Below, piece by piece: positions 7,541 to 15,959 of a stretch of 15,959 nucleotides of DNA. The number at the start of each line of letters is the position of its first letter. Position 1 is the stretch's first letter. This DNA is from Methanomicrobiales archaeon (GTDB taxonomy: Archaea; Halobacteriota; Syntropharchaeia; Alkanophagales; Methanospirareceae): NCBI GenBank assembly GCA_003160755.1, contig QEXZ01000022.1, forward strand, positions 1 to 15,959, read 5' to 3'. The notes below the pieces were generated by a model. The model was not told the origin of the DNA. It searched no databases and saw only the letters and a program-made list of their open reading frames with translations. Made by a program: the position numbers and the translations under genes.

Positions 7541-8214
7541 CAAATTCAGGTGGCCTCTCAGCTCGCAGTGAGCCCTTCCCTGTATATCCGCCACAGACTT
7601 CGTCTGACCCACGACTATCTGCTTCAAATGCACAGGTTTGACCCACGCTTTGAGACTTTGGTTTCGTTAACATCCATATCCCAGCACTGAGTCCAGAGAA
7701 TGTGTCCCCGCTGTCTCTCCTGAATCCAGAGGTCCTCGCTCCACCAGGTTTATCATCATCCCGGTTTCTTCGCTTAGCGACCTCATCCGCCAGTCTGCAA
7801 ACCTCCTTTCCATTTCCCTTTTTTTTGGTTATAGGAACGGTCTTTGTCATTCGTAGGGTCATCCTGACTGGTTCGCAGACTTTCCGAGCTTTCTCTACTG
7901 ATCTCTCCAGAATTGCCGCCTTCAGTCCGCCGGTAGCCTCCCTGTGTGTATCTCTCAGTTTCTTCCACAAGGATAATAGCCATCGTCCCGAGCCCCGTGA
8001 GACTTGGCGACTACAACAATGGGTATTTCGGCGTCTATTCCGTTCGCTCTCGCTACGGCCCTTCTGGTTGCTCGCCGCCCTATAGAAGGCTTTTACTTCC
8101 GAGCTTTCAGCCGTTGAGTCACCACAACGACTGTCGGATATAACTACACTGCCAAACTGAGAATTGCAGTGGTGGGACTTGCACCCACAAGACCAGCAGA
8201 TAGCTTCGCTGCAC

Positions 8215-8374
8215 GAGCCCATCCCCTTGTCTCCACAATAGCACGGCGCTGTGCTGGCACACCGAACATGCGCTCGAACCGGTCGAGCATATCTTCCATC
8301 TCTTCTTCGGGCCATCGGGTAGGCAGCCACCTTCTCAACCCCCCACTAAAGGGTCTCCATCTCTCCATTGCCAT
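8215..8374 (-). CDS. hsp20: Hsp20 small heat-shock protein, exon 1 (N-terminal arm)
   Basis: Exon 1 encodes residues 1-53 and the first base of codon 54. ATG at 8374 is chosen because AAAGGAGGTG lies 8 bases upstream of it; an in-frame GTG at 8383 overlaps that ribosome site. The product begins MAMERWRPFSGG and contains EMEDMLDRFERMFG, the amphipathic N-terminal arm typical of archaeal Hsp20. It ends ETRGWA, which in intact relatives runs straight into P(L/V)VxMFDRKDE. Without splicing the frame continues about 23 residues into the intron and stops at a TAG (8146-8144). Splicing gives a 159-residue protein, the normal family length. It is transcribed away from the methionine-sulfoxide reductase gene but on the same strand. 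Confidence 0.9.
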
Positions 8375-8380
8375 ACTTAA

Positions 8381-8434
8381 CACCTCCTTTCCGTATTTTT
8401 ACCTACAATTATTAGATAGTTGAGGATATATAAA
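8381..8434 (-). promoter_or_regulatory. hsp20 promoter and ribosome binding site
   Basis: On the - strand TTTATATAT (8434-8426) is preceded by an A-rich BRE-like stretch. The transcript start is expected near 8405. It is followed by AAAGGAGGTG (8390-8381) before the ATG at 8374. No clear heat-shock operator palindrome is visible. Confidence 0.6.
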
Positions 8435-8524
8435 TAATTTTCTATGATTTTTGCATATTTTTTTTCATATAACCCTTTGCCGCCGTATAACGAAGGCAAA
8501 ATGTAGCGAAGCCTTTGTGTAAAA

Positions 8525-9019
8525 TTAAGATCTATCTTCGATGTATATCTTCACAATCAATTCCAAGTATGATTTATCCACCTCATTGAAAGAGTTCAAT
8601 TCGGTGCTATCAACATCAAGTACTGCTATCAACTTGTTGTGTCTTGTTACAGGCACAGCGATTTCTGATTTGGTGAGCGAATCACAGGCAATATACTTCG
8701 GAAATTTTGATACATCAGGTACAATGAGGGTTTCCTGCCGTGTAGCACAAGCACCGCAAACACCTCTTTCGTATAGGATTATCCCACAAGCAAGCACCTC
8801 TCCCTGATAAGGCCCAATTTGCAACAATTTATCGCCACCGACTCTATAAAATGCCACCACAAAGAAATAAGGCATACCCATCTTCAAGACTGCACTTATG
8901 ATTGCCATTTTTCCTATATCATCCAGTTCATATCTGTCCTCAACTCCAATGACGGCATTAAGTTTCTCAATGGATTCTTTGTATAATGCTATTTTCTTTT
9001 CGTCTTCTAAGATCGCCAT
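8525..9019 (-). CDS. msrC: Free methionine-(R)-sulfoxide reductase (GAF-type)
   Basis: This enzyme reduces free methionine-R-sulfoxide in the cytoplasm, repairing oxidative damage. The 164-residue protein is a single GAF domain. Three cysteines match the E. coli YebR/MsrC catalytic set in spacing: C78 (LAC), C88 (RGVCG) and C112 (YIACD), 10 and 24 residues apart as in C84/C94/C118. The substrate-binding acids are also in register: E119, D135 and D137 (VLDVDS). This full set separates it from sensory GAF domains. ATG at 9019 follows GAGGT, and a TATATG box lies at 9059-9054. It sits beside the arsenite and copper exporters, fitting an oxidant and metal stress block. An extra cysteine, C91, is present. 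Confidence 0.85.
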   Translation of the reverse strand: MAILEDEKKIALYKESIEKLNAVIGVEDRYELDDIGKMAIISAVLKMGMPYFFVVAFYRVGGDKLLQIGPYQGEVLACGIILYERGVCGACATRQETLIVPDVSKFPKYIACDSLTKSEIAVPVTRHNKLIAVLDVDSTELNSFNEVDKSYLELIVKIYIEDRS

Positions 9020-9053
9020 GGCTTTACCTCTTATAATTTATCTGATAGTATAA

Positions 9054-9059
9054 CATATA
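9054..9059 (-). promoter_or_regulatory. Putative TATA box for the methionine-sulfoxide reductase
   Basis: TATATG on the - strand is about 35 bases before the ATG at 9019, with GAGGT in between. This is a reasonable archaeal promoter for a short-leader transcript separate from acr3. Confidence 0.4.
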
Positions 9060-9148
9060 CGTGACTTAGAGGTTTATTTTTTGGCAACTTAGATATACTT
9101 TGTCTTGTTTCTGCACTTCTTGCTTCGTTTACATGGCCGAAAAGCCAC

Positions 9149-10219
9149 CTAACCAAAGAATCCTCTTGTGCGTTTGCAGAGCCATACGAGGGAGAGCATT
9201 ATCGGCACCTCAGTCAGAACGCCAACGACTGTCGCAAGTGCCGCGCCTGAATTTACACCGAATAAAGTAGTAGCAACTGCTATCGCAACCTCAAAATGAT
9301 TGCTACCAGCGATTATCGCCGTGGGTGCGGCATCCTCATACCTCAATTTTATGGGTTTTGAGATGAGATACGTGATTGCGAACACTAATAGGATGTTTGC
9401 AACTATCCCAACCGTAATCATGCCGATTATCGCTGGCAGTTCTACTATTTTCTCTCCCTGATAGGTGAACAGCACTACTAATGTGGTCAGGAGCGCTATT
9501 ATCGCCATCTTTCCCAAACGAGGAACAAGTTTCTCTTCAAACCATTCCATACCTTTTCTTTTAATTGTTTGGTCCCTTGTAATCCACCCTGCTATCAGGG
9601 GTGTGCAAATGTATATGACCACAGCAAGAGCTATGGTCTTCCAGGGCACTTCTATGCCAGAGACGCCGATAAGGAATGTAGCCAGCGGAGCAAATAAGAA
9701 AACCATTGTCAGAGAGTTTATTGCAGTCATCACAAGCGTATGTCCCATGTTCCCTTCAGCTAAGTAGCTCCACACCAGGACCATTGCAGTGCATGGAGCC
9801 ACGCCTAAAAGAATCAATCCCGCTATATATTGTTGAACAAGAGGGATTTCTCCTAAGGGCGTTAACGTTGCTCCCTGCGGCAAAAACCGATAAAAAACCA
9901 CACCTAAAAATAGCCATGCGAAAAAAGCCATTGTGAATGGTTTTATCGCCCAGTTCATGAATAATGTAGTGGCTATCGGTTTTGGCGTCCTGATAGCCTT
10001 CTTCACTTCTCCAAAGCTAATTTGAACCATTATCGGGTATATCATGGCAAACAGGCAGATAGCAATGGGGATAGAGATATGAGCCACTTCCAATATTGCC
10101 AGAAGTTCCGAAAGCTGAGGAAAAACTCTGCCAAGGATGGTCCCTGCAAGTATGCAGATTATAACCCATAAAGTGAGATATTTCTCCCAGATTCCAAGTT
10201 TTCTTTCCTTGTTTCCCAT
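9149..10219 (-). CDS. acr3: Arsenite efflux permease Acr3
   Basis: This is an inner-membrane arsenite exporter of the bile/arsenite/riboflavin transporter superfamily. The 356-residue protein has about ten hydrophobic segments. The conserved Acr3 motif LLGVAPCTAMVLVWSYLA contains the functionally essential cysteine (C143). The late-helix glutamate motif is VLTEVPIMLSLVW. Family blocks MNWAIKPFTMAF and AGSNHFEVAIAVATTLFG are also present. ATG at 10219 follows GAGAGGATG on the - strand. No ArsR repressor, ArsC reductase or ArsA ATPase gene lies next to it, so regulation and arsenate reduction must be encoded elsewhere. It is in a same-strand series with mntP-like, yhs and copA genes. Confidence 0.93.
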   Translation of the reverse strand: MGNKERKLGIWEKYLTLWVIICILAGTILGRVFPQLSELLAILEVAHISIPIAICLFAMIYPIMVQISFGEVKKAIRTPKPIATTLFMNWAIKPFTMAFFAWLFLGVVFYRFLPQGATLTPLGEIPLVQQYIAGLILLGVAPCTAMVLVWSYLAEGNMGHTLVMTAINSLTMVFLFAPLATFLIGVSGIEVPWKTIALAVVIYICTPLIAGWITRDQTIKRKGMEWFEEKLVPRLGKMAIIALLTTLVVLFTYQGEKIVELPAIIGMITVGIVANILLVFAITYLISKPIKLRYEDAAPTAIIAGSNHFEVAIAVATTLFGVNSGAALATVVGVLTEVPIMLSLVWLCKRTRGFFG

Positions 10220-10323
10220 TTCCCATCATCCTCTCTTCTTCTCGCAATCGAAGCAATAATCCTTCTTCACATTGCTTTCTTTTAGATGGACGATAATAAA
10301 AACCCTTGTCGACGCTGCATCCT

Positions 10324-10887
10324 CTATGCTATGTTCAATACTAAATGTTCAATCAATATTTTTATGCCAATGCCAATCAAGGTAAGCCCTCCGATTATTT
10401 CAATTTTATTTTCAAAAAAGTGTCCAAATCTATTACCCACAAAAACGCCAAGAAACGATACCATAAAAGTCACGATTCCAATTATTATTGCAGGGGTTAC
10501 AATAGCCACCTTTAAAAATGACAGGCTCAGCCCAACAGCTAACGCATCAATGCTTGTTGCAATTGCCAGTATTAATAACACATAGATATTCAATGGGTCG
10601 ATTTCTTTTTCCTTTGACCCTATCTTGGTCGATTCAAAAATCATTTTGCAACCAATTAAACTCAAAAGCCCAAAGGCTATCCAATGGTCAATACCGGTGA
10701 TAAAATCTCTTGCGCTGAGTCCTACTATCCAGCCTATTACGGGCATGAAAGCCTGAAACGAGCCGAAGAATAGCGCAATCGTTAAGGCGTTACTGATTCT
10801 CAGGCCTTTTATCGTTAGTCCGCTTGTGATAGATACGGCAAGAGCATCCATTGCCAATCCGAATGCGATAAATAAAATGGTAATCAT
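10324..10887 (-). CDS. mntP: MntP-type manganese efflux pump
   Basis: This is a small membrane exporter of Mn2+ (MntP/DUF204 family, LysE superfamily). The 187-residue protein has six hydrophobic segments arranged as two related halves. Each half carries the family signature with an intramembrane aspartate: GLAMDALAVS (D14) and ATSIDALAVGLSL (D114), matching D16 and D118 of E. coli MntP. ATG at 10887 is the most upstream plausible start, but its ribosome site is weak (AAGGGAC very close to the ATG). acr3 follows 104 bases downstream on the same strand. No yybP-ykoY manganese riboswitch is evident upstream. Confidence 0.87.
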   Translation of the reverse strand: MITILFIAFGLAMDALAVSITSGLTIKGLRISNALTIALFFGSFQAFMPVIGWIVGLSARDFITGIDHWIAFGLLSLIGCKMIFESTKIGSKEKEIDPLNIYVLLILAIATSIDALAVGLSLSFLKVAIVTPAIIIGIVTFMVSFLGVFVGNRFGHFFENKIEIIGGLTLIGIGIKILIEHLVLNIA

Positions 10888-10996
10888 GTCCCTTGTATAT
10901 CTCTTTTGTAGTACCAGTTTATGTGCTTAACGGTTTGCGTGTCTGCAGCAGTGTAAAGCAACCAGAAAATATCATTTGGTGCTCATGACTGCGGCA

Positions 10997-11146
10997 CTAT
11001 TCTTCTCCAACGTATTCCTCAGGATTCTCCACAAATGCCTTTTTGCATCCCGGTGCACAGAAATAATATGTTTTTCCCTTATATTCGCTCTTAAACTTCG
11101 CCGTCTTTTCGTCCACTTCCATTTTACATACCGGATCTATTGCCAT
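10997..11146 (-). CDS. YHS-domain metal-binding mini-protein
   Basis: This 49-residue protein is almost entirely one YHS domain. It begins MAIDPVCKMEV, continues KGKTYYFCAPGCKKAFVENPEEY and has cysteines at 7, 30 and 34. YHS domains bind heavy metals and are often fused to, or encoded beside, copper ATPases. It is convincing because AGGAGGTG (11160-11153) lies 6 bases before the ATG at 11146. The copA stop codon falls inside that ribosome site, leaving only 5 bases between the genes, so translation is probably coupled. It may bind or hand over copper, or act as a sensor; that role is inferred from the neighbour only. Confidence 0.88.
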   Translation of the reverse strand: MAIDPVCKMEVDEKTAKFKSEYKGKTYYFCAPGCKKAFVENPEEYVGEE

Positions 11147-11151
11147 GTTCT

Positions 11152-13590
<2,439 letters not shown>

Positions 13591-13620
13591 TTTTCAATTA
13601 TCCCTAAAAGCGGTTTTGCT

Positions 13621-13633
13621 CCATTCGAAATGG
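13621..13633. promoter_or_regulatory. Palindrome upstream of copA, possible operator
   Basis: CCATTCGAAATGG has perfect 5-base arms around a 3-base centre. It lies 31 bases before the copA ATG, in the 138-base gap shared with the divergent coiled-coil gene. The position suits a repressor site for a metal sensor, but nothing identifies the factor. Confidence 0.3.
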
Positions 13634-13693
13634 GAATATCAAGATTATCAAGGGGGAAAAGGGATTGCATAAGATACATTACTTGTTCATCGA

Positions 13694-13706
13694 TTTATTT
13701 AAATAG
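13694..13706 (+). promoter_or_regulatory. Putative TATA box for the coiled-coil gene
   Basis: TTTATTTAAATAG is centred about 30 bases before the ATG at 13729. The transcript should start within a few bases of the ATG, and no ribosome site lies close upstream, so the mRNA may be leaderless. Confidence 0.5.
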
Positions 13707-13728
13707 ATAAAGGGTATTTATTAGAAAT

Positions 13729-14130
13729 ATGAAAGAGGAGGAGTTTAAAGCACTGATTGAAAAGTTTGAAGAAGCGGAGACCGCCTTTAAAGAACTGCTT
13801 AAACCAATAGAAGAAGCGATGAAAAGGCTTAAGGAACAGATTAAACCATTTGAAGTCGCTGCGAAGACGTTTCAAGAAAAGGTCAGACCGATTGGCGAGG
13901 AGGAGAAAACACTAAAAGACTGGATTGGACTCTCGAAAGAAGAGGAGCAAGGGCTTAGAGAGCAGATTAAACCATTTGAAGATGCTGCAAAAGAGCTTAA
14001 AGAACAGAATACAGCATTTAAAGAAGCGGAAGAATTGATGAGTGAGACGGTTAAAAAGATTAAAGAAGCAGAAGAACCGATAAGCGAAGCGATTAAAAAG
14101 ATTAAAGAAGTGGGAAAACGGGAAGGATAG
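13729..14130 (+). CDS. Charged coiled-coil repeat protein, function unknown
   Basis: This 133-residue protein is made almost wholly of Lys, Glu and hydrophobic heptad-like positions, so a long alpha-helical coiled coil is predicted. It has internal repeats: LKEQIKPFEVAAK and LREQIKPFEDAAKELKEQ in the middle, and VKKIKEAEEPISEAIKKIKE near the end. It contains no cysteine, no signal peptide and no membrane segment. Short helical proteins of this type can be structural, scaffold or chaperone-like; I cannot assign a role. Reading the repeats as codons (AAGCGGAAGAA, TTAAAGAA) suggests growth by local duplication. It is divergent from copA and convergent with the FMN protein gene. Confidence 0.6.
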   Translation: MKEEEFKALIEKFEEAETAFKELLKPIEEAMKRLKEQIKPFEVAAKTFQEKVRPIGEEEKTLKDWIGLSKEEEQGLREQIKPFEDAAKELKEQNTAFKEAEELMSETVKKIKEAEEPISEAIKKIKEVGKREG

Positions 14131-14178
14131 TTAAAGGTATTTTAATTTCTCGAGCGAGGCTTTGATGGGCTACAGTTT

Positions 14179-15651
14179 TTACAGTTTGTGGGCGGAATAA
14201 AGCCATCTGGTGCCAGTCATGACTGCTAAATCCTTATTCATCGCAACAAGATCATCGCTATCGAGTTTGTTGACATCGTCTTTTCCCACAATCCTGGTTA
14301 AATTGGCTATTTCCTGGGTTGCTGTGGTAACAAAATTAGATAACTTTGTAATACCTTCTTCAACATCAAGCTGCTTGACTAATGCTGGATTATGAGTAGT
14401 CACGCCCATGGGACACAATCCCGTGTGGCAAATTCTATATTGCTCGCAGTTGATAGCGATTAATGCGGCTGTGCCAATATAAACTGCGTCTGCTCCAAGA
14501 GCAAGGCATTTGGCAAAATCCGCCGCGGTACGCAAACCTCCACCTGCGATAAGAGAAATCTTATCTTTAACACCACGGTATGTAAGAACTCTAAAAGCTC
14601 GGGGTAACGCTGCAAAAATTGGAATACCTACATTTTCTCTCGCATAAAATTCTGTTGCTCCGGTACCACCACCAAATCCGTCAAGAGCAACAAAGTCAAC
14701 CCCAGCATCAACTAAAACCTGAATATCCTTTTCGATGTTGCCACAACCAATCTTTGCTCCTATTGGAACACCGCCTGTGACTGTGCGTAACCAAGAAACC
14801 TTTCCTTTAATTTCTTGCGGATTAGTCATATCGTGATGATGAGCTGGAGAGTACGCGGCTTCTTTACCCTTCAAACCTCTAACCTTTGCGACATCCGGAG
14901 CCATTTTACTGGCAGGCAGGTAACTTCCTTTACCCGGATACGCGCCCTGTCCAAAACGGATCTCAACAGCAGCAACCCGCTTCAGCATTTTCTCGTCAAC
15001 ACCAAATCTGCCCGTGGCATACTGACCTATAAGATAGTCTGAAGCAACTGTTAGTTCCTCCTCCAGTATCCCCCCCTCGCCAGAATTGAACGCGATTTTT
15101 AATTCCGAGGCTACCTGTGCAATAACCAGTTTAACATTTTTTGAAGTCGCACCGTAGCTCATCCCGGAGATCATAATGGGCGAAGAAACTGTTAATGGCT
15201 TTTTGGCGTTAGGGCCAATACACACTTCAGTATTTACTTCATCTTCTCTGTTCAGAGGAATTCTGTAAACCTGTGCAGGAATGAAATGCAGGTCATCTAA
15301 AGAGAACGGCAGCCTTTTCAATGAGCCCATTGAACGAACAACGCTATTGCCGGTGGCTGCCATATCTTTGATATTCACAATCATTTGATAAAAAGAAACC
15401 TCCTCATCAGACCTCTTTTTACGCATCAAGGTTCTGCTTTCCCCAACTTCTTCTTTGTCGCAGAAATATAGCCCCTTAAGTTTATTCTCATGATAAACAG
15501 GACAGATATTGCAAATACATCCTTTTACTTCAATATCACAATTACTTTTACCCGTAGCACAATACAAAACCTCTCCTTTACAGCCATGAGGGTAACTCGG
15601 GCAATTAAAGCAAATGCATTTCTTTCTATTTTCTTCCGAATCTTGAACCAT
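14179..15651 (-). CDS. GltS-like FMN protein with N-terminal double CxCxxC (DUF2769-like) module
   Basis: The main part of this 490-residue protein (about 110-490) is the FMN-binding, 3Fe-4S TIM-barrel domain of glutamate synthase. The 3Fe-4S cysteines C402, C408 and C413 have the family spacing C-x5-C-x4-C, within CHTGLCPMGVTT. The FMN-phosphate region GGGLRTAADF...GADAVYIGTA spans 370-395, and GGTGATEF is present. There is no glutaminase (class II amidotransferase) domain, so ammonia must come from a partner, or the reaction is not glutamate synthesis. Residues 1-70 hold ten cysteines in two units, CICFNC (12-17) and CICNIC (45-50), each followed by a downstream G-LY-C element, resembling DUF2769 and probably a cluster or zinc site. 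ATG at 15651 is 10 bases after the upstream stop and has no clear ribosome site. Confidence 0.85.
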   Translation of the reverse strand: MVQDSEENRKKCICFNCPSYPHGCKGEVLYCATGKSNCDIEVKGCICNICPVYHENKLKGLYFCDKEEVGESRTLMRKKRSDEEVSFYQMIVNIKDMAATGNSVVRSMGSLKRLPFSLDDLHFIPAQVYRIPLNREDEVNTEVCIGPNAKKPLTVSSPIMISGMSYGATSKNVKLVIAQVASELKIAFNSGEGGILEEELTVASDYLIGQYATGRFGVDEKMLKRVAAVEIRFGQGAYPGKGSYLPASKMAPDVAKVRGLKGKEAAYSPAHHHDMTNPQEIKGKVSWLRTVTGGVPIGAKIGCGNIEKDIQVLVDAGVDFVALDGFGGGTGATEFYARENVGIPIFAALPRAFRVLTYRGVKDKISLIAGGGLRTAADFAKCLALGADAVYIGTAALIAINCEQYRICHTGLCPMGVTTHNPALVKQLDVEEGITKLSNFVTTATQEIANLTRIVGKDDVNKLDSDDLVAMNKDLAVMTGTRWLYSAHKL

Positions 15652-15661
15652 AATATAATCG

Positions 15662-15959
15662 TTATTGCTCTGCCTTTCCGTCCTGGCAGTAATAACCCAG
15701 TGGCTTTCCGCTTGCTAAATTATATTCTTCCCAGAGAGGACACTCACCGCAGATGCACATTTGGTTGGTGTCAATGTCCTTACATGTAGCGACACCACTC
15801 GCGCAGTACAGCCCGGGAATATCTTCTGGCTTGGGTATCATCTCTTTTGCTTTTTCTATCCTGTCCTTTACACACTGGCTCGTGTTCTGAACTGGACATT
15901 CGGTGCAGATACATTTCTTAATGTTTTCTACCGTAAAAGGAACTTTTTGGTTAGTTTCC
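15662..15959 (-). CDS. Stand-alone double CxCxxC (DUF2769-like) protein, 5' partial
   Basis: The frame is open from the right edge to TAA at 15664-15662 and gives 98 residues; no start codon is evident inside, so the beginning lies beyond the window. Two cysteine units are visible: KCICTECPVQ (residues 15-24 of the visible part) and MCICGECPLW (67-76). Each is followed by an aromatic-Cys element, GLYCASG and GYYCQDG. This is the same architecture as residues 1-70 of the next protein. It ends 10 bases before that gene, so the two are almost certainly co-transcribed. It may be an electron-transfer or metal-binding partner of the FMN protein, but the function is not known to me. Confidence 0.75.
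   Translation of the reverse strand, partial: ETNQKVPFTVENIKKCICTECPVQNTSQCVKDRIEKAKEMIPKPEDIPGLYCASGVATCKDIDTNQMCICGECPLWEEYNLASGKPLGYYCQDGKAEQ

Larger units (their letters stand above)
7394..8214 (-). mobile_element. ORF-less group II intron interrupting hsp20
   Basis: This 821-base insertion splits the hsp20 reading frame in phase 1 of codon 54. Read on the - strand it starts GTGCAGCG (family consensus GUGYG) and ends CTCTACTCGAC, the AY 3' end typical of group II introns. Near the 3' end is a 34-base domain V-like hairpin (7540-7507). A domain VI basal stem follows, pairing GAG/GGGG (7502-7496) with CTCT/CTC and leaving A7400 bulged 7 bases from the 3' splice site. Removing exactly this segment joins ...RGWA to PLVEMFDRKDE, a normal Hsp20 sequence. 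It has no reverse transcriptase or maturase gene. The length is not a multiple of three and the exon-1 frame stops within it, so unspliced RNA cannot give full Hsp20. A candidate exon contact is CCTTGT (7972-7967) with ACAAGG (8230-8225). Confidence 0.87.

Noticed and set aside
7702..8085. Open frame of 127 codons on the + strand inside the intron
   Set aside because: It is antisense to the intron RNA, has no ribosome site and has low-complexity Ser/Leu/Phe content.
8215..8262. Alternative 5' splice site GTGTG starting at 8262
   Set aside because: It matches GUGYG and would also keep frame, but it would delete the Hsp20 linker residues ending RGWA that fit so well against PLVEMFD. GTGCAG at 8214 gives the natural protein. 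RNA data could reverse this.
7467..8330. Long open frame of 287 codons on the - strand through the hsp20 insertion
   Set aside because: It begins inside exon 1 in the wrong frame, has a random Arg/Ser/Gly-rich composition and no domain. It overlaps intron RNA structure including domain V, so it is a chance open frame.
8460..8524. Complementary AAGGC/GCCTT and TTTGCC/GGCAAA segments after the methionine-sulfoxide reductase
   Set aside because: They could be a terminator hairpin, but no T-run follows on the - strand, so I do not call one.
10226..10270. Tiny - strand frame with a CFDC motif just before acr3
   Set aside because: It has only about 14 codons from a GTG with no separate ribosome site; the CxxC is likely chance. 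It could be a leader peptide, but nothing supports it.

Overview
The window looks like archaeal chromosome, probably from a mesophilic euryarchaeon of the methanogen/methane-oxidiser kind. The evidence is TATA-like boxes about 25-35 bases before starts, strong GGAGG-type ribosome sites, TTG and ATG starts, a DUF2769-like cysteine module and a GltS-type FMN protein without a glutaminase domain. No rRNA or taxonomic marker is present, so a Methanophagales (ANME-1)-like or Methanosarcinales-related origin is only an inference.

Region 1 (1-6181, + strand) is a complete protein-disaggregation operon: clpB (5' end cut by the window edge), grpE, dnaK and dnaJ. dnaK has its own likely promoter, and a small repeat-like insert lies between dnaK and dnaJ. 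Region 2 (6182-7000) holds two small cysteine-rich genes of unknown function, divergently transcribed, with T-run terminators.

Region 3 (6973-8434, - strand) is a small heat-shock (hsp20) gene split by an 821-base ORF-less group II intron. Joining position 8215 to 7393 restores an uninterrupted Hsp20 protein of 159 residues. The intron has a GTGCAG start, a domain V-like hairpin, a domain VI basal stem with a bulged branch-point A, and an AC 3' end. It is the most unusual feature of the window.

Region 4 (8525-13590, - strand) is a stress and metal block: free methionine-R-sulfoxide reductase, Acr3 arsenite efflux, MntP-type manganese efflux, a 49-residue YHS-domain protein and a CopA-type copper ATPase. 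The YHS gene lies 5 bases after copA. Region 5 (13729-15959) holds a charged coiled-coil protein (+). It also holds a - strand pair: a stand-alone double-CxCxxC (DUF2769-like) protein cut by the window end, then a GltS-like FMN/3Fe-4S protein carrying the same module at its N-terminus.

Together the window joins chaperone-based protein rescue (ClpB, DnaK system, Hsp20), oxidative repair and toxic-metal export. Expression of the small chaperone appears to depend on RNA splicing.
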